From contig JAWKUA010000010.1 of the NCBI GenBank assembly GCA_041398785.1, positions 124,001 through 188,000 of the forward strand: a stretch of DNA of 64,000 nucleotides. Reading direction: 5' to 3'. The DNA comes from Planctomycetaceae bacterium. Its GTDB lineage: Bacteria; Planctomycetota; Planctomycetia; Planctomycetales; Planctomycetaceae. The translations under genes were made by a program, and so were the position numbers. How positions within the stretch are numbered: the stretch's first letter is position 1; the number at the start of each line of letters is the position of its first letter. A model generated the notes under the pieces. It saw only the letters and a list, made by a program, of their open reading frames with translations, was not told the DNA's origin and made no database searches. Of the stretch, positions 53,379-63,042 are shown in pieces.

Positions 53379-53708
53379 ATGGCTCAGAAGGTGAAGCCGA
53401 CACAGGCTCAGCAGTCTCAGTGGAAACAGTCAGTCGCGGAGGTCGACGTGGAAGTCGATCAGACCCAGGTTCGTGAATTGCTCTCGAAACTCGGCGACAC
53501 CGGAGTTGATGATGTGATTGACCGTCTCAAAGCGTTGCGGGAATCCCGTGGTGTGTCACTGCGCGCGCTGGAAGAAAGCAGCGGCATTCCTCGCGGGAGC
53601 CTGTCAAAAATCGAAAACCATCAGCATGCACCTGGTCTTGCCACACTCAGCAGCTACGCAGCCGCACTCGGAAAGACGATCCGAGTCGTTGTCGTGGATA
53701 ATCCGTAA
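53379..53708 (+). CDS. XRE-family helix-turn-helix protein, putative antitoxin
   Basis: 109 aa. The C-terminal half is an HTH_3 domain: IDRLKALRESRGVSLRALEESSGIPRGSLSKIENHQHAPGLATLSSYAAALGKTIRV. The N-terminal 45 residues are polar, with a helical stretch (DQTQVRELLSKLGDTGVDD). It would bind its own promoter and neutralise the partner encoded 12 bp upstream. The order and spacing support a type II module; a simple transcription regulator is the alternative. Confidence 0.7.
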   Translation: MAQKVKPTQAQQSQWKQSVAEVDVEVDQTQVRELLSKLGDTGVDDVIDRLKALRESRGVSLRALEESSGIPRGSLSKIENHQHAPGLATLSSYAAALGKTIRVVVVDNP

Positions 53709-53882
53709 GAAACATCAGACTCGCGGCAGGACGTTGATGCCTGCAGGCTGTACCTTCAATAACCGCTGAACTTCATCCCGCGATTTTCACAATATCGCGC
53801 GACTAGCCACCGGAACTCACAGGCCGGTTACTCGCTGGTCATTCCACCTACCCGAATCGCGCCTTCCTCCCGAATCCCGCCT

Positions 53883-56800
53883 ATGTCTGCTTTCAATCGT
53901 TTCGCCTGCGTCGGCCTTGCGCTGTTGATTCCTGCCGTCGCTGCTGCTCAGCCGGTGAACCTGCCACAGACTCGGATCACCGCCGTGTTTCCGCCGGGAG
54001 CTCAGCAGGGAACGACCGTTGACGTCACCGTGACCGGAGGTTCCGATCTGGACGAAGTCAGCGAGCTGCTGTTCAGCCATCCCGGACTGAAGGCGGCGCA
54101 GAAGCTGGACGGCGCCGGCAATCCCGTTGGCAACACTTTCACCGTCAGCGTCGATGCCGCAGTCCGGCCGGGGTTGTACGACCTTCGCGTGAGAGGCCTG
54201 TTTGGCATCAGCAATCCGCGAATCTTCCGCGTCGATTCGCTGCCGGAGGTCGCCGAAGACGATGCCAACAATACCCGCGATGCAGCGAAGCCACTGGTCC
54301 GAAACACAATTATCAACGCCCGTTCCAACGGCGGAGCGGACGTCGACATGTATCAGATCGATGCCAAAGCCGGTGAAACGATTGTCTTTCGAACGGAAGC
54401 CGCCCGGCTGGATTCTCTGATGCAGCCGCTGCTGCAGCTGTTCGATCAGAACGGCCGCCGCGTTGGGGAATCCCGCCGCGTGTTGAATCGTGACGCGGCG
54501 ATCGTTTACCACTGCCAGGCCGACCAGACACTGCTGCTGAAGGTTCACGACATCGTCTTCGGAGGCGGCAACGAATTCGTGTATCGACTGTGTGCCGACA
54601 ACCGGCCTCTTGTCGACTACGTGATGCCGCCGCTGATTTCGACGCAGCGTCCCACAGAGGTGACTCTGTTCGGCCGACACATTCCCGATGGTGAACCGAC
54701 CGGCGAAACTCTGGACGGAGTTCCCGTGTTTCGCAAAGCGGCCACGATCAGTGCGGATGAATACCAGTCGGCGGCCGTTGGAGCCGATTCGGTCGCCACG
54801 TCGCTCGATACCCTGCTGTACAGCGGCATCGACGGCAACCTGATCTGTCTGGCACGGTACGACGGCGGTCCCGTTCCGTCGCCGCCACTATCCGCGGACG
54901 CTGCGGGAACGGAAACTTCCGCGGCACTCAGTGTTTCGCTGCCCGCCGAAGTCAGCGGTCAGTTCGAAGCGCTGAACGACGAAGACGTTGTCCGCTTCGA
55001 TGCGAAGAAGGGACAGATCTGGCAGATGAACGTGCTGTCGCAGCGGCTGGGAGCGCCCTCCAATCCGGTCATGGTTGTCGAAAAGATCAACCGGGCGGAA
55101 GACGGCAGCGAGTCGTTTCAGCGGCTGGCTCTGGAAGACGACAGCAAACAGAATCCCGGCGGCAACCATCTGCCAACGCTGACGACGGACCCGTCGTTCA
55201 CACTAACCGTTCCGGAAGACGGCTCCTACCGCGTTCGCCTTTATGACCGATACGCTGCGTCGCGAGGTTCCGCGGATCTGATCTGGCACCTGTCCATACA
55301 GCAGGAAAAGCCTGACTTCCGTGTTGTCGTGTTTGATTCGCAGCCATCAACGGACGGCAATCAGCCGGCAACGTCCGGAGCCGTCAGCGTTCGCAAAGGC
55401 GGCACTTACGAAGTCCCGGTCTACGCGTACCGGTCGGGAGGTCACAACGCAGACATTCGGTTGTCGGTGGAAGGTCTGCCGAAAGGCGTCACGTGCAGCC
55501 CGGCAGTGATCCCCGCGGGTCAGGCGTCTACGTTTCTGGTCTTTAATGCTGCGGAAGACGCTCCGGAGTCGGCGGCTCCTGTTCGGATCACGGCATCGTC
55601 ATCGACCGCGGCGGAAAATCCGGCTCCGCGAATCGCTCAGATTGCCACGCTGGTTCATGCCGGTGCCAACGGATTGCCGCGAGAAGGTCGCACTGCCGGC
55701 TCGCTGCTGGTTGCCGTCATGAAGGATGCGGAACCGTTTTCGATTTCGGCCGGACCGGCTGTCGTCGACCTGACACAGACTCAGCAACTGCTGCTTCCGA
55801 TCAAAATCGTGCGGCGAAACGGCTTCGACGGCAATGTCGATATCACGTTCACAGGCCAACCCGCCAACGTCGACGTTCCTGAAAAAGTCACGATCGCGAA
55901 GGAAGCGGATTCCGCCACCGCTCGGCTGTACTTCAAGGAAAACGCGGCGATCGGATACGCCACACTGCGAGCCTACGGGACCGCGCAGGTGCCGTATCGC
56001 CGCAATCCGTGGCTCGCGGAACGAGCACAGCAGAAACTGGATGCCGCTCAGGCAAAACTGACGGAAGAACAGAAGAAGCTGGAGGAATCAAAGGCGCAGG
56101 TCACGGCCGCTCAGCAGCAGATCACGACGCTGACGGAGCAGATGAAATCGCTGGAGCAGCAGTTGCAGACTGATCAGTCGACCCGTGATTCTCTGACGGC
56201 GCAACTGGCAGAGGCCACCGTGCAGCAGGCCGCCGCTTTGCAACAACTCGACAAGATGAAGGAACAGCTTTCGGCAATCAGCAATCCGGAAGGCCGGGAT
56301 TCCTCCGCACCGGCAGGCGATTTCGACGCCGCGCTGCAGGCGATCCGGCAGGCGTCTGCGGACGTTGCGGCCGCCGCGAAACCGGTCACCGAGCTCACTC
56401 AGAAAACTGCTGAGGCCGCACAGAAGCTGAAATCCACGTCGGCTGCGATCGAACAGAACACCGCTCAACTGGCTGAGGCTCGCGGCAAGCTTCCCGCAGC
56501 GGAACAGGCCATGCAGACGGCTCAGGCAGCGGTGACTGCCGCCGAAGAAATCGTCGCAAAACTCGATGCCGAAAAGAACCAGGCCGATGAAGCGCTGAAA
56601 CAGGCAAACGAAGCCACCAAGGCCAACAATCTCAACATCCGCACACTTGGTACTCCGGTGCTGCTTTCCGTCCGCGAAACGCCGTCGACGATTTCCGCCG
56701 CGGTGCCCAACGAAGGAGCCGTCCGGAAGGGCGAATCGATCAGCGCGACGATTACGATCGCCCGCCGGCCGAACTTCACGGGACCGGTCACAGTGACTCT

Positions 56801-57002
56801 GGTTCTGCCCGAAGGAAGCACTGTGATCAGTTCTGATTCCGTGGTCATCCCCGCCGAAAAGACCGAAGCCGTGCTGACGCTGACCGCCGCCGCGGATGCC
56901 GCTCCGGCCGCGATCGCCAACGCGGTGATCCGGGGCACGTCCGAATTCGGCGGCCGCACCGTTCAGTTTGAAACTCCCATTGCATTGAAGGTGTCCGAAT
57001 GA
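53883..57002 (+). CDS. Exported PPC/IPT-domain protein with long C-terminal coiled coil
   Basis: 1039 aa. Signal peptide (MSAFNRFACVGLALLIPAVAAAQP), an IPT/TIG-like domain (TRITAVFPPGAQQGTTVDVTVTGGSDLDEVSELLFSHPG), then PPC-type beta domains (VDMYQIDAKAGETIVFRTEAARLDSLMQPLLQLFDQNGRRV; VVRFDAKKGQIWQMNVLSQRL). From about 715 to 920 comes a long Ala/Gln/Glu/Lys-rich coiled coil (QQKLDAAQAKLTEEQKKLEESKAQVTAAQQQITTLTEQMKSLEQQL). A final beta domain of about 100 residues ends the protein (GESISATITIARRPNFTGPVTVTLVLPEGST). The stop overlaps the next start by ATGA, so the two products are probably made together. Confidence 0.82.
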   Translation: MSAFNRFACVGLALLIPAVAAAQPVNLPQTRITAVFPPGAQQGTTVDVTVTGGSDLDEVSELLFSHPGLKAAQKLDGAGNPVGNTFTVSVDAAVRPGLYDLRVRGLFGISNPRIFRVDSLPEVAEDDANNTRDAAKPLVRNTIINARSNGGADVDMYQIDAKAGETIVFRTEAARLDSLMQPLLQLFDQNGRRVGESRRVLNRDAAIVYHCQADQTLLLKVHDIVFGGGNEFVYRLCADNRPLVDYVMPPLISTQRPTEVTLFGRHIPDGEPTGETLDGVPVFRKAATISADEYQSAAVGADSVATSLDTLLYSGIDGNLICLARYDGGPVPSPPLSADAAGTETSAALSVSLPAEVSGQFEALNDEDVVRFDAKKGQIWQMNVLSQRLGAPSNPVMVVEKINRAEDGSESFQRLALEDDSKQNPGGNHLPTLTTDPSFTLTVPEDGSYRVRLYDRYAASRGSADLIWHLSIQQEKPDFRVVVFDSQPSTDGNQPATSGAVSVRKGGTYEVPVYAYRSGGHNADIRLSVEGLPKGVTCSPAVIPAGQASTFLVFNAAEDAPESAAPVRITASSSTAAENPAPRIAQIATLVHAGANGLPREGRTAGSLLVAVMKDAEPFSISAGPAVVDLTQTQQLLLPIKIVRRNGFDGNVDITFTGQPANVDVPEKVTIAKEADSATARLYFKENAAIGYATLRAYGTAQVPYRRNPWLAERAQQKLDAAQAKLTEEQKKLEESKAQVTAAQQQITTLTEQMKSLEQQLQTDQSTRDSLTAQLAEATVQQAAALQQLDKMKEQLSAISNPEGRDSSAPAGDFDAALQAIRQASADVAAAAKPVTELTQKTAEAAQKLKSTSAAIEQNTAQLAEARGKLPAAEQAMQTAQAAVTAAEEIVAKLDAEKNQADEALKQANEATKANNLNIRTLGTPVLLSVRETPSTISAAVPNEGAVRKGESISATITIARRPNFTGPVTVTLVLPEGSTVISSDSVVIPAEKTEAVLTLTAAADAAPAAIANAVIRGTSEFGGRTVQFETPIALKVSE

Positions 57003-59536
57003 CATGTTTAACAGCGACTTCAGACGAACGCTGCGACCACGAGTCCGCTAAGACCAACGTGCGCTCACAACGGCAGCGTCAACCGAAACACGTTTCCACG
57101 GCGCCTCAGCCGCGCGCATCCTCAGCGTCCGCCTGGCGGCATGCCGGAGTCGTCCTTTGCAGCCTCACGCTTGCGCTGATGCCCGCCGTCGCTGTCGCCG
57201 ACGACGACGAAGAGGCTCCCATCACGCCCGCCGACGTGAAGCTGGATCGTCCGGTTGAATTCGAACGGGACATCTACCCGATTCTGGAAGCCAACTGTCT
57301 GGCCTGCCACAACCTGGCGACCGCCGAAAGCGATCTGGTGGTCGAATCCGCCGAAGCGATGCTGAAGGGCGGCAACTACGGTCCGGCGATCGTTCCCGAA
57401 AAGCCGGAGGACAGCTACCTGTATCGGCTGGCGGCTCGGCACGAAGAACCGGCCATGCCGCCCTGGCCAAACGATGTCCAGGCGAAGAAACTGACTCCCG
57501 AACAGTTGGGTCTGCTGAAGCAGTGGATTCTGGAAGGAGCCAAAGCGGGAGCCGCCGCGTCAGCCGCGAACATGAACTGGCAGGCCATCAACGATCAGCT
57601 TCATGCCATCTACGCGGTCAGCGTTGACGGTACGGGACGGTTTGTCGCGGCTGGTCGAGCGGGTTCCGTGACGATCTACGACCTGATCGCCCGGCAGAAT
57701 CAGAAGTCGCTGGCCGATCCGGACATCCAACTGCCGTCGGCCCATCCGCTGGCTCACCGCGACTACGTGCATGCCGTTGCCTTTCATCCGGACGGCGAAC
57801 TTCTGGCGACCGCCGGTTATCAAATCGTGAAGTTCTGGACTCGCAATTTTCAGGAAGCGGTGCGACCTTCCGAAGTGGCCGCCGAAGCGGTCACAACACC
57901 GGATAGCGCCGCAGGCGTGACAGTGAAAATCGAAGGAGCCTCGGCAAACCTGGTGAAGACGGATTCTCCCGAAGAAAGGGTGGCCACAATTACGACTCCG
58001 GCCGACATCTCCGACTTCGCACTTTCCTCCGATGCACAGCGGCTGGCGACGGTCTCGTCCGACAATGTCGCTCGGCTGTGGAACGCCGCTGACGGCGCAC
58101 TGATCGCGGACCTGACAAAGGATCTTCCGGCAGCGCGGCAACTTGCCCGACGCGAAACCGACAAGGCCGTTCGTGAAGCGCGAGTCGGCGTGGTCAATGG
58201 TCAGATCACCGAAGCCGAAAAGCAGGTCACGGAACAGCAGGAAGCACTAAAGAAAGCCGACGAGGCTCTGGCCAAGGCAAAGACGTCACGCGACGAAGCT
58301 GCGACAAAGCTGACAGAAGCCGAAGCAAAGACCGCCGAAGCCAAGAAAGCGGCCGAGGAAAAGCCGGACGATGAAGCTGTGAAGAAACAGGTCGAAGAAG
58401 CCACCAAGGCCGAACAGGCCGCCACAGATGCCGTCACCACAGCCGACAACGAATTGAAGTCGGCCGAAAAAAGCAAACAACTGACGGAAGCGGCTATCAC
58501 TCGCGCGCAGGCTCACGTCGACGAAAAGAAGCAACTGCTGGCAACCGTCGAAGCAGAACTCAAACAGTCGGTCGAAACTCTGGAACAGGCGAAGGTTCCA
58601 GCCGCCGCTCCGGTTTCGGCCGCCTTTGTCGCGTTCGTCGGTGACGGCAGCCTGCTGGCAACTCTGGACACGTCCGGCACTGTTCGTCTGTGGAAAACGG
58701 CCGACGGTTCCGCTGTCGATGTGTTGCCGCTGCTCGGCAATTCACCTCCGGTCGCCGATGTAACGTCGCAGGGAGATTCGCTGCTGGTGCGCCATCAGGA
58801 CGGTTCGGTTTCGGACGTCAGCGTCTTTCCGCAGTGGCAGCTTTCCGCTCGGCTGGGAACGCAGGACGACGGCAGTTCCGTGTTTAGCGATCGCGTGCTG
58901 TCGCTGGCATTTTCGCCGGACGGCACGCTGCTGGCGGCAGGTGGCGGAGAAGCGTCGCGCAGTGGTCAGGTGACAATCTGGAACGTGACCGATCGCACGC
59001 TGGTCCGTGAAATCCCGGACGCCCACAGCGACACCGTCTATGGCCTGGAATTCAGCCCCGACGGTAAACGCCTGGCGACCGCGTCGGCCGACAAGTTCGT
59101 CAAGGTGTTCGACGTGGCCACCGGCGAGCACGTCCGCAGTTACGAAGGTCACACTCACCACGTGATGGACGTCAGTTGGAAGGGTGACGGAGCGACTCTG
59201 GCCAGCGCCGGCGCTGACAACGCCATCAAGGTCTGGAACGCCGAAACCGGTGAACAGGCTCGCACGATCACCACGTACAGCAAGCAGGTCACGTCACTGG
59301 AGTTCGTCGGCATGCAGGACGAATTCATCAGCAGCAGCGGTGACCGGCGAATCTTTCGTCACCGCGCGGGCGATGGTGCCGGCGTGCGGGAATTCTCCGG
59401 ATGCCCTGACTACGTCTATTGCACAGCCGTCACATTCGACGGCAGCATCGTGGCGGCCGGCTGCGAAGACGGCATCCTGCGCGTGTGGAACGGTGCTGAC
59501 GGTGCGGAGGTCGCAAAGTTCGAACCGGCGAAATAA
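56999..59536 (+). CDS. Exported cytochrome c (planctomycete type)-WD40 protein with inter-blade coiled coil
   Basis: 845 aa. The start at 56999 is set by the ATGA overlap. A hydrophobic segment at about 45-68 (HAGVVLCSLTLALMPAVAVA) is the export signal. Heme motif CLACH at 100-104 (EANCLACHNLATAESDLVVES). WD40 blades follow (HAVAFHPDGELLATAGYQIVKFWT; LSSDAQRLATVSSDNVARLWNAADG). A coiled coil at about 385-525 is inserted between blades (KADEALAKAKTSRDEAATKLTEAEAKTAEAKK). More blades then run to the end (LAFSPDGTLLAAGGG, HSDTVYGLEFSPDGKRLATASADKFVKVFD). It may pair with the coiled coil of the upstream PPC protein. Confidence 0.85.
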   Translation: MTCLTATSDERCDHESAKTNVRSQRQRQPKHVSTAPQPRASSASAWRHAGVVLCSLTLALMPAVAVADDDEEAPITPADVKLDRPVEFERDIYPILEANCLACHNLATAESDLVVESAEAMLKGGNYGPAIVPEKPEDSYLYRLAARHEEPAMPPWPNDVQAKKLTPEQLGLLKQWILEGAKAGAAASAANMNWQAINDQLHAIYAVSVDGTGRFVAAGRAGSVTIYDLIARQNQKSLADPDIQLPSAHPLAHRDYVHAVAFHPDGELLATAGYQIVKFWTRNFQEAVRPSEVAAEAVTTPDSAAGVTVKIEGASANLVKTDSPEERVATITTPADISDFALSSDAQRLATVSSDNVARLWNAADGALIADLTKDLPAARQLARRETDKAVREARVGVVNGQITEAEKQVTEQQEALKKADEALAKAKTSRDEAATKLTEAEAKTAEAKKAAEEKPDDEAVKKQVEEATKAEQAATDAVTTADNELKSAEKSKQLTEAAITRAQAHVDEKKQLLATVEAELKQSVETLEQAKVPAAAPVSAAFVAFVGDGSLLATLDTSGTVRLWKTADGSAVDVLPLLGNSPPVADVTSQGDSLLVRHQDGSVSDVSVFPQWQLSARLGTQDDGSSVFSDRVLSLAFSPDGTLLAAGGGEASRSGQVTIWNVTDRTLVREIPDAHSDTVYGLEFSPDGKRLATASADKFVKVFDVATGEHVRSYEGHTHHVMDVSWKGDGATLASAGADNAIKVWNAETGEQARTITTYSKQVTSLEFVGMQDEFISSSGDRRIFRHRAGDGAGVREFSGCPDYVYCTAVTFDGSIVAAGCEDGILRVWNGADGAEVAKFEPAK

Positions 59537-59545
59537 CGTCAGCGG

Positions 59546-60919
59546 GTGCCTGGTCGGGCGACCAGCTACAATGTCGGCGATGTTCCTTCGCAGCATTCAC
59601 AGCGATCGTCCGACGTGACTTCTCCCGACGAAGAAACCGGTTTCGAACTGCAGGGTTTTCCCGTTCACCGGGGCGAATCCGACCTGCGTTCGCGCGAACC
59701 GGTGGAAATTCTGGCCTCGCAGTTTGTGGAGGAACTGCGGCAGGGCAGGAAGCCGTCCATTGAAATCTACGCCAGGCGATATCCGCGGCATGCTCACACG
59801 ATCCGAGATTCGTTCCCGATGCTGGCACTGCTCGAACAGGCTCGATCGCAGAACGAAGCGGCGGCCATCCGCCGCAACATGCCGGAACGATTTCCGTTTC
59901 ACCGGCTGGGACGCTGCGAACTGCTGTGCGAAATCGGCCGCGGCGGGATGGGTGTTGTCTTTCAGGGACGCGAATCGGGTGGTCACATTGTCGCGGTGAA
60001 AGTGCTGCCGTGGCGTGTTGCCGTTGTTCCCGAATGGCAGCGGCGGTTTGAGGCGGAAGCCAGGATCGCGGCCGGCCTCAGGCATCGCAACATCGTTCCC
60101 GTGTATCGCTTCGGGCAGGAACACGGCTATTGCTATTACGTGATGCAGTTCGTCAACGGAGTCGGTCTGGACAGCATCATCGAACGACTGCGTGAAACCG
60201 AAGGTGTTGTTTATCAGGACGAAATCCGGCGCAAGGAAGCCGATCAGCCCAGCGGTTTTATTTCCAGCACGGAACTGCGGGCGCTTACCACAGCGGCTGA
60301 CGTCGAACAGGCTGACGACAGCAAACGCAAACGCCTGACTCGCACGTCGTGGAAAAGCTTTACGCAGATCGCCATCCAGACAGCTCAGGCACTGCGCCAC
60401 GCCCATTCGGCGGGAATTTTGCACAACGACATCAAGCCCGCCAACATTCTGCTCGACGCCAGCGGTCGCGTCTGGATCAGTGACTTCGGCCTGTCCCAGC
60501 CGATTGACCAGCGAGACACCACGGTGGCTCAGCGGCTGATGGGAACTCTGCGATACATGGCCCCGGAACGCTTTCTGGGAACACACGATGCCACCAGTGA
60601 TCTGTATTCGCTGGGAATCACGCTTTACGAACTGGCGACACTGGTCAACGCCTGGGAATCGACCTCCGAAGACAAAATGGTGTCGATGATTCTGGAACAG
60701 TCGCCTCCCGCGCCGAGGCAGATTCAGAGCGACATTCCGAAAGGCCTGGAGACGATCATTCTGAACTGCATCGCCCGGCATCCCACCGATCGCTACTCCT
60801 GCGCCGACGACCTGCTGAACGATCTGCTGAAGTTCAGCCACGGCCAGAAAGTCAGCTCGACCAAACGATCGTCGTTTTCCGGATTCTTCAACAGCATCCG
60901 CAAGCGAACAGAATCCTGA
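59546..60919 (+). CDS. Serine/threonine protein kinase
   Basis: 457 aa if the GTG at 59546 is used; a later GTG at 59615 is also possible. The kinase domain begins near 125: Gly loop GRGGMGVV (about 131), VAVKVLP with the ATP-binding Lys, catalytic loop HNDIKPANIL (Asp295), DFGLSQ (Asp313) and APERFLG. The HRD arginine is Asn, so this is a non-RD kinase. About 50 residues rich in charge (QDEIRRKEADQPSGF...EQADDSKRKRLTRTSWKSF) are inserted before the catalytic loop. No transmembrane segment or sensor domain follows. It starts 10 bp after the WD40 gene and is probably in the same operon. Confidence 0.88.
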   Translation: MPGRATSYNVGDVPSQHSQRSSDVTSPDEETGFELQGFPVHRGESDLRSREPVEILASQFVEELRQGRKPSIEIYARRYPRHAHTIRDSFPMLALLEQARSQNEAAAIRRNMPERFPFHRLGRCELLCEIGRGGMGVVFQGRESGGHIVAVKVLPWRVAVVPEWQRRFEAEARIAAGLRHRNIVPVYRFGQEHGYCYYVMQFVNGVGLDSIIERLRETEGVVYQDEIRRKEADQPSGFISSTELRALTTAADVEQADDSKRKRLTRTSWKSFTQIAIQTAQALRHAHSAGILHNDIKPANILLDASGRVWISDFGLSQPIDQRDTTVAQRLMGTLRYMAPERFLGTHDATSDLYSLGITLYELATLVNAWESTSEDKMVSMILEQSPPAPRQIQSDIPKGLETIILNCIARHPTDRYSCADDLLNDLLKFSHGQKVSSTKRSSFSGFFNSIRKRTES

Positions 60920-60988
60920 CGATGGCGGTGTTCGGGGATGTTGCCCGGATGATGCCCAGACGCAAAACTCGCGGACACTATCCGGACT

Positions 60989-62116
60989 TCACGCGGTCCC
61001 GCCGATTGCCTTCCAGCGCAGCCAGTGATCGGCAATTACGATCGCCACCATGGCTTCGCCCATCGGAACAAATCTGGGAAGCAGGCAGGGATCGTGGCGG
61101 CCTTTGGTGGAAATCGTTGTGGGCCGGCCGTCGCGAGTCACGGTGGACTGCTCCCGAGCCAGGCTGCTGGTGGGTTTGATGGCGGCTCGCAGCACGATCG
61201 GCAATCCGGAACTGATGCCGCCCAGCATTCCGCCGTGACGGTTGGACGACGTCGTAATGCGCGCCGGTGAGCCTTCAGCGGAATCGCCGGATACAAACAG
61301 ATCGTTGTTCTGGCTGCCGCGAAGTTCCGCGCAGCCGAATCCGATGCCGTATTCGACACCCAGGACCGCCGGCAGGCTGAAGAGTGCTTTTCCCAGATCG
61401 GCTTTCAGTTTGTCGAAGACTGGCTCCCCCAGTCCGGCGGGGATTCCGGTGGCGACGATTTCCGACACGCCGCCGATCGAATCCGTGTCCCGGCGAACTT
61501 CTTCAATCAGAGCCACCATCTTTGCCGCGGCGTCGGGATCCGGGCAGCGGACGAAATTGGGGCTGCCATCCGGCAGAGTCTCCACCTGCTGCAGGGTCAC
61601 GTTCTCCGGCGCTTCGATGCTGGCTTTGACATGTCCGATCTGAGTCACATAGCCGGTGACCTTTCCGCCGAAGTCCCGTTCGATCAGCTTCTTCGCGATG
61701 ACACCGGCGGCCACGCGAGCGGTCGTTTCGCGAGCACTGCTGCGTCCTCCGCCCCGGTAGTCCCGAAAACCGTAACGGGCGTCGAACGTGAAGTCGGCAT
61801 GACCCGGCCGGTACTTGTCGCGGATATCTGAATAGTCGCGGCTGCGCTGATCGGTGTTGCGAATCAGGATGGCGATGCTGGTTCCGGTCGTGCGGCCTTC
61901 GAAGACTCCGGCCAGGATTTCCGGCACGTCGGCTTCCTGCCGCTGCGTGACCAGATGACTCTGCCCCGGCCGGCGACGTTCCAGGTCGGTCATCAGATCG
62001 TCCACGCTGAGGGGCAACCCGGGAGGCACTCCGTCGACGATGACAACGTTGCCGGGGCCGTGGCTTTCACCGGCGGTGGTGATGCGGAAGCACTGACCGA
62101 AGGAATTGCCGGGCAT
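60989..62116 (-). CDS. aroC: Chorismate synthase
   Basis: 375 aa from ATG 62116 (MPGNSFGQCFRITTAGESHGPG); the in-frame extension upstream to 62254 is Arg-rich and unlikely to be coding. Signatures are GESHG, RRPGQS, DKYRPGHADFTF, YRGGGRSSARET and the C-terminal NRHGGMLGGIS. The enzyme converts EPSP to chorismate using reduced FMN and completes the shikimate pathway. The length is normal. It is a single gene, convergent with the kinase and divergent from the TolQ-like gene. Confidence 0.95.
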   Translation of the reverse strand: MPGNSFGQCFRITTAGESHGPGNVVIVDGVPPGLPLSVDDLMTDLERRRPGQSHLVTQRQEADVPEILAGVFEGRTTGTSIAILIRNTDQRSRDYSDIRDKYRPGHADFTFDARYGFRDYRGGGRSSARETTARVAAGVIAKKLIERDFGGKVTGYVTQIGHVKASIEAPENVTLQQVETLPDGSPNFVRCPDPDAAAKMVALIEEVRRDTDSIGGVSEIVATGIPAGLGEPVFDKLKADLGKALFSLPAVLGVEYGIGFGCAELRGSQNNDLFVSGDSAEGSPARITTSSNRHGGMLGGISSGLPIVLRAAIKPTSSLAREQSTVTRDGRPTTISTKGRHDPCLLPRFVPMGEAMVAIVIADHWLRWKAIGGTA

Positions 62117-62271
62117 GGACTCTCTCAGGACAAGCGGATGCTGTGAATTGCCGGATGCGGCTGGACTCAACCGGGCGAATCGCCGTATTCTTCGGCGGCG
62201 GCTACGATAAGTGTCAGACGCAACGCGCAGAAGTGACAACGCGGGATTTTTCAACGGAATAGACGCACTCC

Positions 62272-63042
62272 ATGCCGGTTCCTCAACTCAGTGAACTTGG
62301 TCCGTGGCTCACTTATCTGTCCGGCCTGACGTCGATCATCATCGTCGCGGCCGCAGCGTTTCACGTGTTCTGTTTCTTTGTGTTGTGGGTCTGGTATCGC
62401 CGCGATCTGTCGGTCATCGCCGGAGCACTGGATGATTTTACCCGCGGACTGAAGCATCGCAGCGTGCTGGGCCGATCGGCTCCGCTGACCAATCAGATCG
62501 ACGCGTTCGTCGCCGACATCAACGACGTCGTCAACGATCCCAGCCGCCAGGCGGACCGCGTCGAATGCTTGCGACGCATGCACATTCTGGATGAACGCCG
62601 CAGCTACCTGGATTCGCTGTCGTTTGAAACCGCCGGCAACATGGCTCGCACGATGATCGAAGCCTATCCGCTGGCGGGAGTCCTGGGGACGATTCTGGCA
62701 ATCGGTGCCGGCATTCAGCGCCCCGGTGCGTCAGCCGACGGAGCTGGCGTGTCGGATGTGGCGGCGACGATGTCCGGAATTGTCGCCCGCTTCGGAGACG
62801 CCATCTGGTCGACGTTCTGCGGATTGCTGGCCGCCATCATCCTGATGTTCATCAACAGCCTGCTGGAGACCCGGTTTGATCGCCTGACTCAAAGCCGATC
62901 ACACGTGCGAGACATGGTGGCGGGGGCCAAGCGGGAACTGGCGATGACGGCCACCGTGTCGTCGAAGGATGGCGCTGCGTCTTCCGGTGCTGTGACTTCC
63001 GGCAGCGCTGCGGCGGGGAAATCCGGCGGGGAGCCCCGCTGA
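62272..63042 (+). CDS. MotA/TolQ/ExbB-like proton-channel protein
   Basis: 256 aa. Three membrane segments: about 13-40 (LTYLSGLTSIIIVAAAAFHVFCFFVLWVW), 125-148 (MIEAYPLAGVLGTILAIGAGI) and 163-196 (VARFGDAIWSTFCGLLAAIILMFINSLL). The segment YPLAGVLGTILAIGAG and the following AIWSTFCGLLAAI correspond to the TolQ/ExbB core around the GLLGTV and AL.TT.. motifs. An Ala/Ser/Gly-rich tail ends the protein. It would form the pentameric stator with the next gene product; the stop and next start overlap by one base (TGATG), which suggests coupling. Confidence 0.75.
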   Translation: MPVPQLSELGPWLTYLSGLTSIIIVAAAAFHVFCFFVLWVWYRRDLSVIAGALDDFTRGLKHRSVLGRSAPLTNQIDAFVADINDVVNDPSRQADRVECLRRMHILDERRSYLDSLSFETAGNMARTMIEAYPLAGVLGTILAIGAGIQRPGASADGAGVSDVAATMSGIVARFGDAIWSTFCGLLAAIILMFINSLLETRFDRLTQSRSHVRDMVAGAKRELAMTATVSSKDGAASSGAVTSGSAAAGKSGGEPR

